Assembly: GCF_037890675.1 (NCBI RefSeq) | Contig: NZ_CP149574.1 | Coordinates: 992,001 to 1,056,000 of the forward strand | Source: Methylovirgula sp. 4M-Z18 | GTDB taxonomy: Bacteria; Pseudomonadota; Alphaproteobacteria; Rhizobiales; Beijerinckiaceae | Reading direction: 5' to 3' | DNA: 64,000 bases | Shown here: one piece after another, positions 35,429-44,141 of the stretch | How positions within the stretch are numbered: the first letter of the stretch is position 1 | Layout: each line of letters starts with the position of its first letter | The notes under the pieces: generated by a model | What the model saw: only the letters and a program-made list of their open reading frames with translations | What the model was told of the DNA's origin: nothing | The model's database searches: none | Program-made: the position numbers and the translations under genes

Positions 35429-36058
35429 ATGCGTGTTTTGAGTGGGGGCCGCCTGATTCGGCGCGTGGTTTTCGTCCTGTTGGCGGCACTGCCTGTGGCG
35501 GCCTGCGTGGAAGAAGCCGTCGAAATTACTGCAGTGGAGCAGCCCTATCCGAAGCCCGAATCCGCCGGCAGCCCGCGCGGCGCGAGTGTTGCGATCGCCA
35601 GCCTCGAAGGCGCGCCCGACGACGTGGAAGCTCGCTTTTCCGCCGCCCTTGTCGCGGCCACCAAGGATCGCGATATTACGATCGCCGATTTGAAACAGGC
35701 GCGCTATACGGTGCGGGGATACCTCACGGCCTATCCGGTCGAGGGCGGTACGGCCTTCTCCTATGTCTGGGACGTCTTTGCCGGCGAAAAAGGGCGCAGC
35801 CAGCGCGTTTCCGACGCGGTGGTCGTCAAAGGCACGGCGGATGATCCTTGGACGCTGGTCGACGACAAGGTGCTGAGCGACCTCGTTTCGCATAGCACCG
35901 ATGACCTTGCCGCTTATCTCTCGAACACGCCCGAGGCCGTCGCCGCCCGGGCGAAAGAACTGAATGTCGCCCGCCGCCAGCCTGCGCCCGCACCCCAGCC
36001 GTCGAACCAGGCGGCCATTCCCGCCGAGGCGCCGACGCTCGAGGCACACGAACCTTAA
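35429..36058 (+). CDS. Predicted lipoprotein of unknown function
   Basis: A 209-residue protein with a lipoprotein signal peptide: basic start, hydrophobic VVFVLLAALPVAA, lipobox VAAC with Cys at about residue 22. The mature part contains a compact alpha/beta-looking domain (GASVAIASLEGAPDDVEARFSAAL to DDPWTLVDDKVLSDLVSHST) and a Pro/Ala-rich tail. ATG 35429 follows GTTGAGG. I do not recognise a named family; it is probably anchored in the inner or outer membrane facing the periplasm. Confidence 0.75.
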   Translation: MRVLSGGRLIRRVVFVLLAALPVAACVEEAVEITAVEQPYPKPESAGSPRGASVAIASLEGAPDDVEARFSAALVAATKDRDITIADLKQARYTVRGYLTAYPVEGGTAFSYVWDVFAGEKGRSQRVSDAVVVKGTADDPWTLVDDKVLSDLVSHSTDDLAAYLSNTPEAVAARAKELNVARRQPAPAPQPSNQAAIPAEAPTLEAHEP

Positions 36059-36202
36059 GCAATTCCGCCCGTAGACGGTGGATTACCTGCAACTTCGCGG
36101 GTGCAACATATTGTTCCCGGGCCGCCGCGCTGCTATGACCCCGCTGGAGATTGCACCCCGGCGTCCGAGTCCGCCGGTTTTTTTGAAGAGCGGGACGTCC
36201 AA

Positions 36203-37147
36203 ATGGCGGACAAAATGAAGATTTTGGCGGGCAATTCCAACGGGGCCCTCGCAGAGGCGATAGCGGCCTATCTGGGCGAGCCTCTCACGAAGTGTCAGGT
36301 GCGGCGCTTCGCCGATATGGAAGTTTTTGTCGAGATTCAGGAGAACGTGCGCGGCCAGGACACGTTCATCATTCAGTCGACGAGCTTTCCGACGAACGAC
36401 CATCTGATGGAATTGCTGATCATGACCGATGCGCTGCGCCGCGCCTCGGCGCGCCGCATCACCGCCGTCATTCCCTATTTCGGCTATGCCCGGCAGGATC
36501 GCAAATCCGCGTCGCGCTCGCCGATCTCGGCAAAGCTCGTCGCCAATCTCATCACGACGGCGGGGGCCGACCGCGTGCTCACGGTCGATCTGCACGCTGG
36601 CCAGATCCAGGGGTTTTTCGATATCCCGACCGATAATCTCTTTGCCTCGCCGGTCATGGTGCGCGACATCAAGGAGCGGCTCAAGCTTTCGGATGTCATG
36701 GTCGTCTCGCCCGATGTCGGCGGCGTGGTGCGCGCCCGTGCGCTGGCAAAACGCATCGATGCACCGCTCGCGATCGTCGACAAGCGCCGCGAACGGGCCG
36801 GCGAGTCGGAAGTGATGAACATCATCGGCGATGTGAAGGGCAAGAGCTGCATTCTGATCGACGATATCGTCGATTCCGGCGGCACCCTGTGCAACGCCGC
36901 CGAGGCGCTGCTGGCGGATGGCGCGCGCGAGGTCTATGCCTATATCACGCACGGCGTGCTTTCTGGCGGCGCGGTCGCGCGTGTCGCGGCTTCGAAGCTG
37001 AAAGAGCTTGTGCTGACCGACACGATCCTGCCCACCGAGGCAGTGCGCGTTGCGAAAAACATTCGCGTCATCTCGATCGCGCCGCTGATCGGTGAAGCCA
37101 TCGCCCGCACGGCGAAAGAAGAAAGCGTGTCGAGCTTGTTCAGTTAA
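36203..37147 (+). CDS. prs: Ribose-phosphate pyrophosphokinase
   Basis: A 314-residue enzyme making PRPP from ribose 5-phosphate and ATP for nucleotide, His and Trp synthesis. The motifs are all present: [31 protein letters not shown] (ATP site), [18 protein letters not shown] and the PRPP loop [14 protein letters not shown]. Length is standard. ATG 36203 or the ATG four codons later could start it; no strong ribosome site is visible. It is followed by a clear terminator. Confidence 0.97.
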   Translation: MADKMKILAGNSNGALAEAIAAYLGEPLTKCQVRRFADMEVFVEIQENVRGQDTFIIQSTSFPTNDHLMELLIMTDALRRASARRITAVIPYFGYARQDRKSASRSPISAKLVANLITTAGADRVLTVDLHAGQIQGFFDIPTDNLFASPVMVRDIKERLKLSDVMVVSPDVGGVVRARALAKRIDAPLAIVDKRRERAGESEVMNIIGDVKGKSCILIDDIVDSGGTLCNAAEALLADGAREVYAYITHGVLSGGAVARVAASKLKELVLTDTILPTEAVRVAKNIRVISIAPLIGEAIARTAKEESVSSLFS

Positions 37148-37175
37148 AAGAGATTTGTAGAAGCGAAGAATCGAA

Positions 37176-37200
37176 AGGGCCCCCGCCTTGCGGAGGCCCT
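37176..37200. terminator. Intrinsic-type terminator between convergent prs and DUF1236 gene
   Basis: Arms AGGGCCCCCGC (37176-37186) and GCGGAGGCCCT (37190-37200) pair at 10 of 11 positions with a tiny loop. It sits 28 bases after prs and 12 bases from the stop of the convergent gene, so it may serve both. No long T-run follows. Confidence 0.6.
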
Positions 37201-37212
37201 TATGTTCAGCGC

Positions 37213-37911
37213 TTATTCGATCACTTCAATCACTCTACGAGTCACCGGATCGACGATGACCGGCTCGTCATTGATGATGGCGTAGCGATATTCTCTGTTC
37301 ACGCCATATTCGCTCGGGACTTCGTAATAAGTCACGCCTTGGTCAGGCAAGATGACGCCGGGGCGTAGGTCGCGATCATAATGATATGATGGCAAGCCTT
37401 CACTTTCCACATAGGTCCGGAAGCGCGGCGCCACCTCGCGGGAAATGACGATGCGTGCCGCGGGGGCCGGTGGCGCTGCGACCTCGTCACCCTCGCCAAT
37501 CACCTGCACGATCCGGTGCGTCGACGGGTCGACAAGGACCGGCTCGTCATTCACGACCGTGTAGCGATAGCCGTGCCGGACGTGATATTGGGCTGGCACA
37601 TCGCGATATTGCACGCCTTCCGGCGGCAGCACGACGCCGACGCTTACATCGCCCTCATAATGATAAGAAGGAACGTGTTCCTCCACGACATATTCGCGGA
37701 AATGTTTGCGTTCTCCAATGCCGAGCAGCCCATTAATACCACCCGTCACGCCGCCGACGACGCCGCCAACAACGCCGCCCACAGGCCCACCATTATCGGA
37801 GCCTTGCTGCGCGCCTTGGGTCGCGCCGTTGACAACACCTTGCGCATAGGCGCCGGCCGACAAAGACAACAGAATTGCCAATGTGCTCAATTTGAAATTG
37901 TAATTTAACAT
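37213..37911 (-). CDS. Secreted protein with two DUF1236 repeats
   Basis: A 232-residue protein with a Sec signal peptide (cleavage near AYA-QG, residue 24). A Gly-rich segment follows (PVGGVVGGVVGGVTGGINGL, about 42-61), then two related DUF1236 units (about 75-140 and 160-230). Each contains PSYHY, GVxLPxxGVxYxxVP, YRYxxxNDEPVxVDPxTxRxxxVI. Such proteins are common and unexplained in Hyphomicrobiales; the second half is thought to be periplasmic. The start at 37911 follows GGGAG. A 33-base hairpin lies in its leader. Confidence 0.85.
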   Translation of the reverse strand: MLNYNFKLSTLAILLSLSAGAYAQGVVNGATQGAQQGSDNGGPVGGVVGGVVGGVTGGINGLLGIGERKHFREYVVEEHVPSYHYEGDVSVGVVLPPEGVQYRDVPAQYHVRHGYRYTVVNDEPVLVDPSTHRIVQVIGEGDEVAAPPAPAARIVISREVAPRFRTYVESEGLPSYHYDRDLRPGVILPDQGVTYYEVPSEYGVNREYRYAIINDEPVIVDPVTRRVIEVIE

Positions 37912-37940
37912 GATGCATCTCCCGTTGCGCGCGAGGTCAA

Positions 37941-37973
37941 CGCGCAATCGCTCTCATCGAGAGCGAAAGCGCG
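37941..37973. promoter_or_regulatory. Stem-loop in leader of DUF1236 gene
   Basis: CGCTCTC (37949-37955) and GAGAGCG (37959-37965) form a perfect stem with a 3-base loop, extended by outer CGCGC (37941-37945) and GCGCG (37969-37973). It lies 30 bases upstream of the start codon. The rest of 37912-38222 is the divergent promoter region of this gene and adhC; I see no clear operator. Confidence 0.5.
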
Positions 37974-38222
37974 ATCTTGCGCGGTTTGTTCAAGGCATAT
38001 CGACCTATATAGGGCCAATGCGTCCGCATACTAGGAGCTCCACAAAAACGTCCCTAAAAAGCCGCTATTGGAGGCGCGTTTGATTGGAAAATCGGGCGAT
38101 CACGCAGCCTGGCGATTGTAGCTATGCGCCTGCTGGATTTTATTATGGCACAGCGTTTGACCGGCGCGCGACTTCCGGGCACTAATAGCGTCCCAACTCG
38201 CTGACGAAGGACAAGCTTCACC

Positions 38223-39332
38223 ATGAAAACCCGCGCTGCCGTTGCTTTTGCCGCTGGTAAACCACTTGAAATCGTCGATGTGGATCTTGACGGCCCGCGC
38301 GCGGGCGAAGTGCTGATCGAAGTGAAGGCGACGGGGCTTTGCCACACGGATGCGTTCACGCTTTCCGGCGCCGATCCGGAAGGGATTTTTCCCGCGATTC
38401 TCGGTCATGAAGGCGCGGGCATTGTCGTGGATGTCGGGCCGGGCGTGACGTCGCTCAAGAAGGGCGATCACGTCATTCCGCTCTATACGCCGGAATGCCG
38501 CGAATGCGAATATTGCCTGTCGCGCAAGACCAACCTCTGCCAGAAGATCCGCGCGACCCAGGGCAAGGGCCTCATGCCGGATGGCACCAGCCGTTTTAAA
38601 TTCGAAGGCAAACCGGTGTTCCATTACATGGGCACGTCGACATTCGCCAATCATATCGTCGTACCGGAAATCGCAGTTGCAAAAATCCGCGAGGACGCGC
38701 CTTTCGATAAAGTGTGCTACATCGGCTGCGGCGTAACCACCGGGATCGGCGCGGTGATTTGGACCGCCGGTGTCGAGGCTGGCGCGCGCGTCGTGGTGTT
38801 CGGCCTGGGCGGCATCGGTCTCAATGTCATCCAAGGTGCGCGCATGGTCGGCGCGGCGCAGATCGTCGGCGTCGACATGAATCCGGCCAAGGCCGACATG
38901 GCGCGCAAATTCGGCATGACGGATTTCGTCAATCCCACCGACGTGAAGGGCGATCTCGTCGGTCATCTCGTCGAGCTCACCAAGGGCGGCGCGGACTATT
39001 CATTCGAATGTATCGGTAACGTGAATGTGATGCGCACCGCGCTCGAATGCTGCCATAAGGGCTGGGGCCAATCGATCATCATCGGCGTTGCCGGCGCCGG
39101 CCAGGAAATTCAAACACGGCCGTTCCAATTGGTGACGGGCCGCGTCTGGAAGGGTTCCGCTTTCGGCGGCGCGCGCGGCCGCTCAGATGTGCCGAAGATT
39201 GTCGATTGGTATATGGACGGCAAGATCAATATCGACGACTTGATTACGCACAAGTTGCCGCTTGCACAGATCAACGAGGGCTTCGATCTGATGCACGAAG
39301 GCAAATCCATCCGCGCCGTCGTGGAATTTTAG
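38223..39332 (+). CDS. frmA: S-(hydroxymethyl)glutathione dehydrogenase / class III alcohol dehydrogenase
   Basis: A 369-residue zinc enzyme that oxidises the glutathione-formaldehyde adduct with NAD+ in the cytoplasm. Catalytic zinc ligands Cys40 and His62 ([19 protein letters not shown]), four structural-zinc Cys at 92, 95, 98 and 106, and the cofactor motif [10 protein letters not shown] are present. Length and [16 protein letters not shown] segments are typical of class III enzymes (also called adhC or adhI). No formyl-glutathione hydrolase lies nearby. A formaldehyde-releasing N-demethylase is encoded 3.4 kb downstream, beyond an IS110 insertion. Confidence 0.95.
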   Translation: MKTRAAVAFAAGKPLEIVDVDLDGPRAGEVLIEVKATGLCHTDAFTLSGADPEGIFPAILGHEGAGIVVDVGPGVTSLKKGDHVIPLYTPECRECEYCLSRKTNLCQKIRATQGKGLMPDGTSRFKFEGKPVFHYMGTSTFANHIVVPEIAVAKIREDAPFDKVCYIGCGVTTGIGAVIWTAGVEAGARVVVFGLGGIGLNVIQGARMVGAAQIVGVDMNPAKADMARKFGMTDFVNPTDVKGDLVGHLVELTKGGADYSFECIGNVNVMRTALECCHKGWGQSIIIGVAGAGQEIQTRPFQLVTGRVWKGSAFGGARGRSDVPKIVDWYMDGKINIDDLITHKLPLAQINEGFDLMHEGKSIRAVVEF

Positions 39333-39544
39333 TCGCTATTTGCAGAACCGCTCGCTTAGCGCCGAACGGCCGCGGTCGTTTGGCGTGGAAGGGCGATGCA
39401 AAGGCGCAGGGTAGTCGGGTGAGAGAAATGGTGATGTATGTTGCCGTCATTGCGAGCGAAGCGAAGCAATCCTGTATGTTTGTAGAGCGTCACGCGTTGG
39501 TGTGACGTGAGGCGGGTGTGGCGCGGAAGCAATCCAGGCAACAC

Positions 39545-40700
39545 CGTGATGATGGCGAGCGCATGCCCGCCTCCTGTTGTGACCGAACAGTCGATTGGGC
39601 GGCGTGTTTGACCGCGCTGGTCCGGATACAGGAGAGGCTTCATGATCGTCTTGTCGAACGCCGCCGGGATTGATGCCGGGCGGGATTTTCTGGATGTTGC
39701 GGTTGAACCGTGCGGCCATGTTCGCCGGGTCGCCAACGCACCTGCCGGCATCAAGGCCTTGCTGGCCTGGCTGACGCGCCGACAGGTGCGGCGCGTCGTG
39801 CTGGAGGCGATCGGCCCCTATGCGGCGCGCCTCGTGCGGGCCCTTGCCGATACCGGTTTCGAGGTCGGCCTCGTGGATCCGCGCCGCATCCGGGCCTGGC
39901 GGACCGCCGAAGGACGTCGGGCCAAAACGGATCGGCTGGACGCCAAGCTCATTGCGCGCTTTGCTCTGCGCATGGAAAATATCATCCGCCCCGTGCCCAC
40001 GCCCCAGGCCCAGCGCATCAAGGCGCTGTCGACACGCCGTCGGCAGATCGTCGAGATGATTGCGATGGAAAAGACCCGTCTGAAGCAGGCTTTTGACGCG
40101 GACATCGCCCAGAACCATCGAGAGACGATCGCTTTCCTGACGAGCCAGCGCGCGGCGCTCGAGGCGGAGTTGACCGCATGCCTGACGGCCGACGATGGCG
40201 GCGCCCGCCTAGCCCTACTGCAGACTGCGCCAGGGGTCGGGCCGGCGGTGGCCATCACGCTCCTGGCGGACCTGCCGGAACTCGGAACGCTGGATCGGCG
40301 GGCCGTGGCTAGCCTCGCCGGCCTCGCGCCCCAGATCACCCAGAGCGGTCTCGACAAGGGGCAAGCGCACATTGCGGGCGGACGCCCCTGTCTGCGCAAT
40401 GCGCTCTATATGGCGGCCCTTGCGGCAACCCGATCCAAATCCGGAATGCGCAGTGAGTATGAAGCCATGCGCAACGCCGGAAAACCACCCAAGGTCGCTC
40501 TCATCGCCATCGCACGAAAACTCCTGGTCATCCTCAACCATATGATGCGCGAGCGCCGACCCTGGACACCAAATCCCTCACAAAAAACTTGACGCAAAAC
40601 ACAGTCGCCATCCCCCAATCAATTGACTGTAGTGGGATTCATTGACGTTAGCTCGGCGCTGCAACGGCCCGACCGCAGCAAAATTTACGTCGGCCAGGGG
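39545..40700 (+). mobile_element. IS110-family insertion sequence (ends approximate)
   Basis: The transposase gene plus about 100 bases of non-coding DNA each side. REP-like sequence seems to continue to about 39543 and resume before 40703. An 8-base subterminal inverted match GATGGCGA (39551-39558) and TCGCCATC (40605-40612) may be part of the ends, but such a match is not far above chance. This family lacks clear terminal repeats, so borders are estimates. Current knowledge is that these elements encode a guide (bridge) RNA in one non-coding end. Confidence 0.55.
39642..40592 (+). CDS. IS110-family transposase (DEDD recombinase)
   Basis: A 316-residue recombinase that cuts and joins DNA in the cytoplasm, directed by an element-encoded RNA in characterised relatives. 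The RuvC-like N-terminal domain carries the DEDD set Asp11, Glu55, Asp97 and Asp100 (GIDAGRDF, VVLEAIG, RRAKTDRLDAK). The C-terminal Transposase_20 domain has TAPGVGPAVAITLLADLPEL and GLAPQITQSGLDKG, with the conserved Ser at 235. The reading frame is complete, so it may still be active. ATG 39642 is preceded by GGAGAGG, which can pair with an upstream GCCTCCTGT. Confidence 0.93.
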   Translation: MIVLSNAAGIDAGRDFLDVAVEPCGHVRRVANAPAGIKALLAWLTRRQVRRVVLEAIGPYAARLVRALADTGFEVGLVDPRRIRAWRTAEGRRAKTDRLDAKLIARFALRMENIIRPVPTPQAQRIKALSTRRRQIVEMIAMEKTRLKQAFDADIAQNHRETIAFLTSQRAALEAELTACLTADDGGARLALLQTAPGVGPAVAITLLADLPELGTLDRRAVASLAGLAPQITQSGLDKGQAHIAGGRPCLRNALYMAALAATRSKSGMRSEYEAMRNAGKPPKVALIAIARKLLVILNHMMRERRPWTPNPSQKT

Positions 40701-40873
40701 ATGGATTGCTTCGCTTCGCTCGCAATGACGGTAAAAATCTCCTTTGCCCGATTACCCCGTACGAAGGCACCCGTGCATTTGCGCCATCGCATGGCGAATG
40801 CTATGCGCAACTGATATGCAATTTGGGAATTTGACCCGAACCAGGCATAAGGTCGAGAATCGATGCGAACATC

Positions 40874-42757
40874 TTGAAACGAGGTTGCGTGCCTGTGACA
40901 TCTTGCCCCACATTCTCTCCGAATTCTGATTCCATCCGCGCTCAGCACGATGGGGTGCGAGGGGGAGCGAAGGCCGATCTCGGTGCTTTGCCGGAATGGG
41001 ATTTGAGCGGGCTCTATCCCGATCTCGACAGCGACGAATACAAGGCCGATACAGCAAGAGCGCTCTCCGAGTGCCGCGATTTCGCCGCGCAGTACAAGGG
41101 TAAGCTCGCGGAGATTGTCGCCGGGCCGGACGCTTCCGCCCAGCTCGCCGCCGTGATCCGGCGCTATGAGGGGCTCGAAGATCTGCTCGGCCGCATCATG
41201 TCCTATGCCGGCCTTGTCTATTCAGGAGACACGACGGACCCGGTGCGGGCGAAGTTCTACGGCGATGCGCAGGAAAAGGTCACGAACGCCTCGACCGACC
41301 TTCTATTCTTCGTGCTCGAACTCAATCGCCTCGATGCGGCGCAGCTCGACGCTGCGATGCAAACCGGGCCGCTCGCACACTATCGGCCATGGCTTGAGGA
41401 TATTCGCAAGGAACTGCCGCATCAGCTCGACGATCAGCTCGAAAAGCTTTTTCTCGAAAAATCGGTGACCGGGCGCTCCGCCTGGAACCGTCTGTTCGAC
41501 GAAACCATCGCCGCTCTGCGCTTCACGGTCGATGGTCACGAAATGACGATCGAGCCGGCGCTGAACTTGCTGCAGGACCCGCAGGAGAATACGCGCCGGA
41601 ACGCCGCCCATGCGATTTCGCAGACCCTGAGCGGTCAGGCGCGCACCTTCGCCCTCATCACCAACACGCTGGCCAAGGATCAGGAAATTTCCGACCGCTG
41701 GCGCCACTTCACCCATGTGGCGGACTCGCGCCACCTTGCCAACCGGGTCGAGCCCGAGGTTGTCGATGCGATGGTGAGCGCCGTGCGCAGCGCCTATCCG
41801 CGCCTGGCGCATCGCTATTATCAGTTGAAGGCGCATTGGTTCGGCAAGCAGGCGCTGCCCTATTGGGATCGCAATGCGCCCCTGCCGCAGGCACCCGCCC
41901 ATCATTGGCGGTGGGATGAAGCCCGCGATCTGGTGCTTGGCGCCTATCAGCAATTTTCGCCGCGGATGGCTTCGGTCGCACGCCGGTTTTTCGACGAACG
42001 ATGGATCGATGCGCCGGTGCGGCCCGGCAAGGCGCCGGGCGCCTTCGCCCATCCCACCGTCCCCTCGTCGCATCCGTTCGTGCTCGTCAATTACCAGGGC
42101 AAGCCGCGCGACGTCATGACCCTGGCGCACGAACTCGGACATGGGGTGCATCAGGTGCTCGCGGGGCCGAATGGCGCGTTGATGGCGCCGACGCCGCTGA
42201 CCTTGGCCGAGACCGCATCGGTGTTCGGCGAAATGCTCACCTTCCGCTCGCTGCTCGCCCGCACGGACGATCCGAAATTGCGCAAGTCGATGCTCGCCGC
42301 GAAGGTCGAGGACATGCTCAATACGGTGGTGCGGCAAATCGCGTTCTACACGTTCGAGCGCAAACTGCATGAGGCGCGCCGCGAGGGCGAACTGACGCTC
42401 GAGCAGATCAACCGTTTCTGGATGGACGTGCAGGCGGAAAGCCTTGGGCCGGCGATCCGGCTCGATCCGTCCTATGAGATTTTCTGGGCCTATATTCCGC
42501 ATTTCATCCATTCGCCGTTCTACGTCTATGCCTATGCTTTCGGCGATTGCCTGGTAAATTCGCTATACGGCGTCTATCAAAACGCCGCCGAAGGCTTTGC
42601 CGAGCGCTATCTCGCGATGCTTGCGGCAGGGGGGACAAAACATCACACCGAATTGCTTGCGCCGTTCGGCCTCGATGCGCGCGATCCCGGCTTCTGGCAG
42701 ATCGGGCTTGGCATGATCGAGGGGATGATCACCGAACTGGCGAATATGGACGCGTAA
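40874..42757 (+). CDS. pepF: M3-family oligoendopeptidase F
   Basis: A cytoplasmic zinc metallopeptidase of about 600-627 residues that degrades oligopeptides. The zinc site HELGH is at His419-His423, followed by the Glu of TLAETASVFGEML about 26 residues on. The N-terminal PepF domain covers about residues 60-230. The start is uncertain: the frame opens with TTG at 40874, and GTG at 40889 or 40895 lies behind a GAGG site; homology-like sequence (LGALPEWDLSGLYPDL) begins only near residue 36. It ends four bases before the N-demethylase gene. Confidence 0.9.
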   Translation: MKRGCVPVTSCPTFSPNSDSIRAQHDGVRGGAKADLGALPEWDLSGLYPDLDSDEYKADTARALSECRDFAAQYKGKLAEIVAGPDASAQLAAVIRRYEGLEDLLGRIMSYAGLVYSGDTTDPVRAKFYGDAQEKVTNASTDLLFFVLELNRLDAAQLDAAMQTGPLAHYRPWLEDIRKELPHQLDDQLEKLFLEKSVTGRSAWNRLFDETIAALRFTVDGHEMTIEPALNLLQDPQENTRRNAAHAISQTLSGQARTFALITNTLAKDQEISDRWRHFTHVADSRHLANRVEPEVVDAMVSAVRSAYPRLAHRYYQLKAHWFGKQALPYWDRNAPLPQAPAHHWRWDEARDLVLGAYQQFSPRMASVARRFFDERWIDAPVRPGKAPGAFAHPTVPSSHPFVLVNYQGKPRDVMTLAHELGHGVHQVLAGPNGALMAPTPLTLAETASVFGEMLTFRSLLARTDDPKLRKSMLAAKVEDMLNTVVRQIAFYTFERKLHEARREGELTLEQINRFWMDVQAESLGPAIRLDPSYEIFWAYIPHFIHSPFYVYAYAFGDCLVNSLYGVYQNAAEGFAERYLAMLAAGGTKHHTELLAPFGLDARDPGFWQIGLGMIEGMITELANMDA

Positions 42758-42761
42758 ATCC

Positions 42762-43670
42762 ATGGTGGAGGCCGGGCTCAAGCATACGCCTTATGACGGC
42801 TCCTCGACGCCTTTCACCATCGGCATGCGGCCGATTGCGCAGCGCGACTGGATTTGCCCCGACGACGATCTCGTCCGTTTTCTCGACGAGAAAGAAAGGC
42901 TTCTGGCAGAGCGTTATCCGGACGTGTTCCAGGCCCGCGCCGATACGCTTGATAGCCAGCAGGAAATTGCGGACGCGCTGATCGCGCATGTCTGTGAGCA
43001 CGCGGCGCCTTTCTACGCGCGAGAGCCGCAAGGGGTGCGGCTCAAGCAAAGCGGCCGCATCGTTGTGCCGGAACCCGCCGCGCCGTTGCTGCAAGTGGGC
43101 CGGCTGGTCCAGGACGATCTTGTCATCATGCGCAAATGCGCGGATGGCTGGCGCCTCGCCGCGGCGCATTTGAGTTTTCCCTCGTCCTGGCCTTTGCGGG
43201 AGAAATTCGATCGGCCGATGAGCGCGATCCATGCCGATGTACCGGATTTCGCCGGGCAGATGGAACAGCGCATTGCGCGCATTTTCGACAATATGCAGGC
43301 CTTGCAACCGGTCGAGCGCTTCAACTGGTCGCTTTACGACGATCCGCAGCTCCACCATCCCGATCCACGTCGCGGGCCGAAAGCATGGGCGGAGCCGGGC
43401 GGCTCGTTCTCGCGCAACGGCTTCCTCCGCGTCGAGCGGCAGACCTTGATGAAAATGCCGCGCTCAGGCGACATTCTCTTCACGATCCGGGTCTACCACG
43501 ATCCCGTCAGACTGTTCGCCGATCATGTCGACGGCGCGCGCCTCGCTGGCCGGTTGCGGCAGCAATTGCTTGGCATGAGTGAGGCGCAGCTTGACTATAA
43601 GGGCCTGCTGCGCGATCGCGACATGATCGCGGACGCATTGGCGGAAATCGCCGCGGCGGCGGTGAGTTAG
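42762..43670 (+). CDS. Heme-dependent oxidative N-demethylase family protein (DUF3445)
   Basis: A 302-residue protein of the DUF3445/HODM family. Characterised members use heme and oxygen to remove methyl groups from secondary amines such as dimethylamine, releasing formaldehyde. Recognised segments are TPFTIGMRPIAQRDW near the start, HLSFPSSWPLREKFDRPMS (about residues 136-154), RFNWSLYDDPQLH and SFSRNGFLRVERQTLMKMP (about 218-240). It starts four bases after pepF, so they share a transcript. The assignment is from memory of the family; substrate is not shown by sequence. Confidence 0.8.
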   Translation: MVEAGLKHTPYDGSSTPFTIGMRPIAQRDWICPDDDLVRFLDEKERLLAERYPDVFQARADTLDSQQEIADALIAHVCEHAAPFYAREPQGVRLKQSGRIVVPEPAAPLLQVGRLVQDDLVIMRKCADGWRLAAAHLSFPSSWPLREKFDRPMSAIHADVPDFAGQMEQRIARIFDNMQALQPVERFNWSLYDDPQLHHPDPRRGPKAWAEPGGSFSRNGFLRVERQTLMKMPRSGDILFTIRVYHDPVRLFADHVDGARLAGRLRQQLLGMSEAQLDYKGLLRDRDMIADALAEIAAAAVS

Positions 43671-43744
43671 GGTTTAAGTGCTAACGGGGATGGCCCGGAC
43701 CAACACGGGCCTGATCACCCATTTCTCCTCAAAAGGATCGCAGC

Positions 43745-44137
43745 ATGGTTGAACGGCGGTTGATTTCCACTGGCTCGCCTTTCGAGAAGGCTTACGGCTA
43801 TTCGCGTGCCGTGGTCGATGGCGATTATGTCTTTGTCGCCGGCACGACGGGTTATGATTATGCCAAGATGGAGATGCCGGACGATGTCGCGGCGCAGACG
43901 CATAATTGTTTCGCGACGATCGCCGAAGCTTTGCGCGAGGCGAATTCCGACATGAAGGCGATCGTGCGTGCCACCTATTATGTGACGGACCGCAACGACC
44001 AGGAGGCTGTTCTAAACGTCTGCGGCCACTATCTAGCGGATGTCAGGCCGGCCGCGACGATGCTGGTCGTCGCCGGTCTCCTGAAACCGGAAATGAAGGT
44101 TGAAATCGAGGTCACGGCCCGCGTGATCGGGAGATGA
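43745..44137 (+). CDS. RidA/YjgF family protein
   Basis: A 130-residue trimeric RidA-like protein. Typical pieces are GSPFEKAYGYSRAVVDGDYVFVAGTTGYDY, NCFATIAEALREANSDMKAIVRATYYVTD and RPAATMLVVAGLLKPEMKVEIEVTA, where the Arg and Glu correspond to the usual imine-binding residues. Members hydrolyse reactive enamines and imines from amino-acid metabolism. The position after an N-demethylase, whose chemistry gives imine-type intermediates, is suggestive. It ends four bases before the next gene. Confidence 0.92.
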   Translation: MVERRLISTGSPFEKAYGYSRAVVDGDYVFVAGTTGYDYAKMEMPDDVAAQTHNCFATIAEALREANSDMKAIVRATYYVTDRNDQEAVLNVCGHYLADVRPAATMLVVAGLLKPEMKVEIEVTARVIGR

Positions 44138-44141
44138 ACGC

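Larger units (their letters stand above)
39444..40731. repeat. REP palindrome arms flanking an IS110-family insertion
   Basis: A 29-base arm (39444-39472, core CATTGCGAGCGAAGCGAAG) recurs exactly inverted at 40703-40731. The IS110 transposase gene lies between them. An uninterrupted relative of the same family, with its arms 113 bases apart, occurs at 54806-54974. A REP-like palindrome interrupted by the element is the simplest reading. Confidence 0.65.

Noticed and set aside
39551-40612. GATGGCGA/TCGCCATC as terminal inverted repeats of the IS110 element
   Set aside because: An 8-base match between two 100-base regions is not far from chance, and the family lacks true terminal repeats; mentioned only as a possibility.
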